From an uncultured Gammaproteobacteria bacterium (GTDB lineage: Bacteria; Pseudomonadota; Gammaproteobacteria; CAJQNE01), in NCBI GenBank assembly GCA_905479545.1, contig CAJQNE010000347.1, forward strand, positions 1-14,277: a stretch of 14,277 nt of DNA, given 5' to 3'. Positions 13,715 to 14,277 of the stretch are shown here, one piece after another. The notes beneath the pieces were generated by a model. It saw only the letters and a list, made by a program, of their open reading frames with translations, did not search any database and had not been told where the DNA came from. The first letter of the stretch is position 1. Every line of letters starts with the position of its first letter. A program made the translations under genes and the position numbers.

Positions 13715-14277
13715 TTAAATGCCAGCGTCAGCTTTCAACGCGGCGGCTTTATCGGTTTTTTCCCAGCTGAACTCAGGCTCTTCGCGACCGAAGTGGCCGT
13801 AAGCGGCGGTTTTCTTGTAGATCGGTTTAACTAGGTCCAGCATTTTTTGAATGCCGAACGGGCGCAGGTCAAAGTGCTGACGAACCAATTCGGTTAGCAG
13901 CGACTCAGCCACTTTGGCCGTGCCGAAAGTTTCGACCATAATTGAGGTCGGCTCAGCCACACCAATGGCGTAAGAAACCTGCACTTCGCAGCGATCTGCC
14001 AAGCCAGCAGCAACAATGTTCTTCGCCACATAGCGGGCAGCGTAAGCGGCAGAACGGTCAACTTTTGACGGGTCTTTGCCTGAGAACGCGCCGCCACCGT
14101 GACGAGCCATGCCGCCGTAGGTATCAACGATAATCTTCCGGCCGGTCAGGCCGCAATCGCCTACCGGGCCGCCGATAACGAACTTGCCGGTTGGATTGAT
14201 GTGATAAAGCGTATCTTCGCCCAGCCATTCAGCAGGCAGTACCGGCTTAATGATTTCTTCCATAACCGCTTCTTGCA
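13715..14277 (-). CDS. metK: S-adenosylmethionine synthetase, C-terminal half only
   Basis: MetK makes S-adenosylmethionine from methionine and ATP. The 3' part is present (about 187 residues, roughly from residue 185 of a protein of about 385); the 5' end lies beyond the right edge. The frame is open to the window edge and begins QEAVMEEIIKP, so the methionine at 14263 is internal and not the start. Seen: INPTGKFVIGGPVGDCGLTG, VDTYGGMARHGGGAFSGKDP (the nucleotide and phosphate binding motif of the family), SKVDRSAAYAARY and YGHFGREEPEFSWEKTDKA. It reads toward ahcY, 167 nt away, and ends normally. Confidence 0.96.
   Translation of the reverse strand, partial: QEAVMEEIIKPVLPAEWLGEDTLYHINPTGKFVIGGPVGDCGLTGRKIIVDTYGGMARHGGGAFSGKDPSKVDRSAAYAARYVAKNIVAAGLADRCEVQVSYAIGVAEPTSIMVETFGTAKVAESLLTELVRQHFDLRPFGIQKMLDLVKPIYKKTAAYGHFGREEPEFSWEKTDKAAALKADAGI

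Overview
The window looks like core chromosome of a gammaproteobacterium, most likely a marine member of the Pseudomonadales/Cellvibrionales side. This is inferred from the protein sequences (a Rieske PetA and DegS/AlgW-type protease pair, long-form PstC and PstA, membrane-anchored DjlA, and a metK-ahcY-metF block) and was not tested by any search. Genes are dense and on both strands. I see no rRNA, tRNA, CRISPR array, integrase or transposase.

Left part (1-2335): a partial petA (Rieske protein of cytochrome bc1) runs off the left edge and is divergent from a degS/algW-type periplasmic serine protease. Downstream of degS, 1804-2332 carries no intact gene. It holds a small gene on the minus strand broken by an early in-frame TAA, and two copies of a hairpin-forming repeat, one of which overlaps the pstB stop codon.

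Centre left (2333-6530): pstC-pstA-pstB, the membrane and ATPase parts of the high-affinity phosphate ABC transporter, read on the minus strand from a candidate PhoB-dependent promoter. The usual pstS before and phoU after are not here. Upstream lies a small conserved protein with an acidic stretch and a Lys/Ala-rich tail, then a probable dispersed repeat, then purC.

Centre (6530-10403): purC and djlA are divergent from a compact palindromic promoter region in which each -35 overlaps the opposing -10. A widespread-type palindromic repeat separates djlA from a six-helix voltage-gated potassium channel. The channel is divergent from a two-gene unit, a VOC/glyoxalase-like protein and a PaiB-like FMN-binding protein.

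Right part (10404-14277): the activated-methyl cycle on the minus strand in the order metK (partial), ahcY, metF, then a six-helix membrane protein of unknown function. MetK makes S-adenosylmethionine, AhcY removes the S-adenosylhomocysteine left after methylation, and MetF supplies methyl-tetrahydrofolate for remaking methionine. Both gaps beside ahcY are filled by large inverted repeats whose arms are built from three copies of the same 9-nt unit. These paired elements are the most unusual structure in the window. I did not find a clearly new multi-gene system; the second-look material is in the intergenic elements and in some gene starts.
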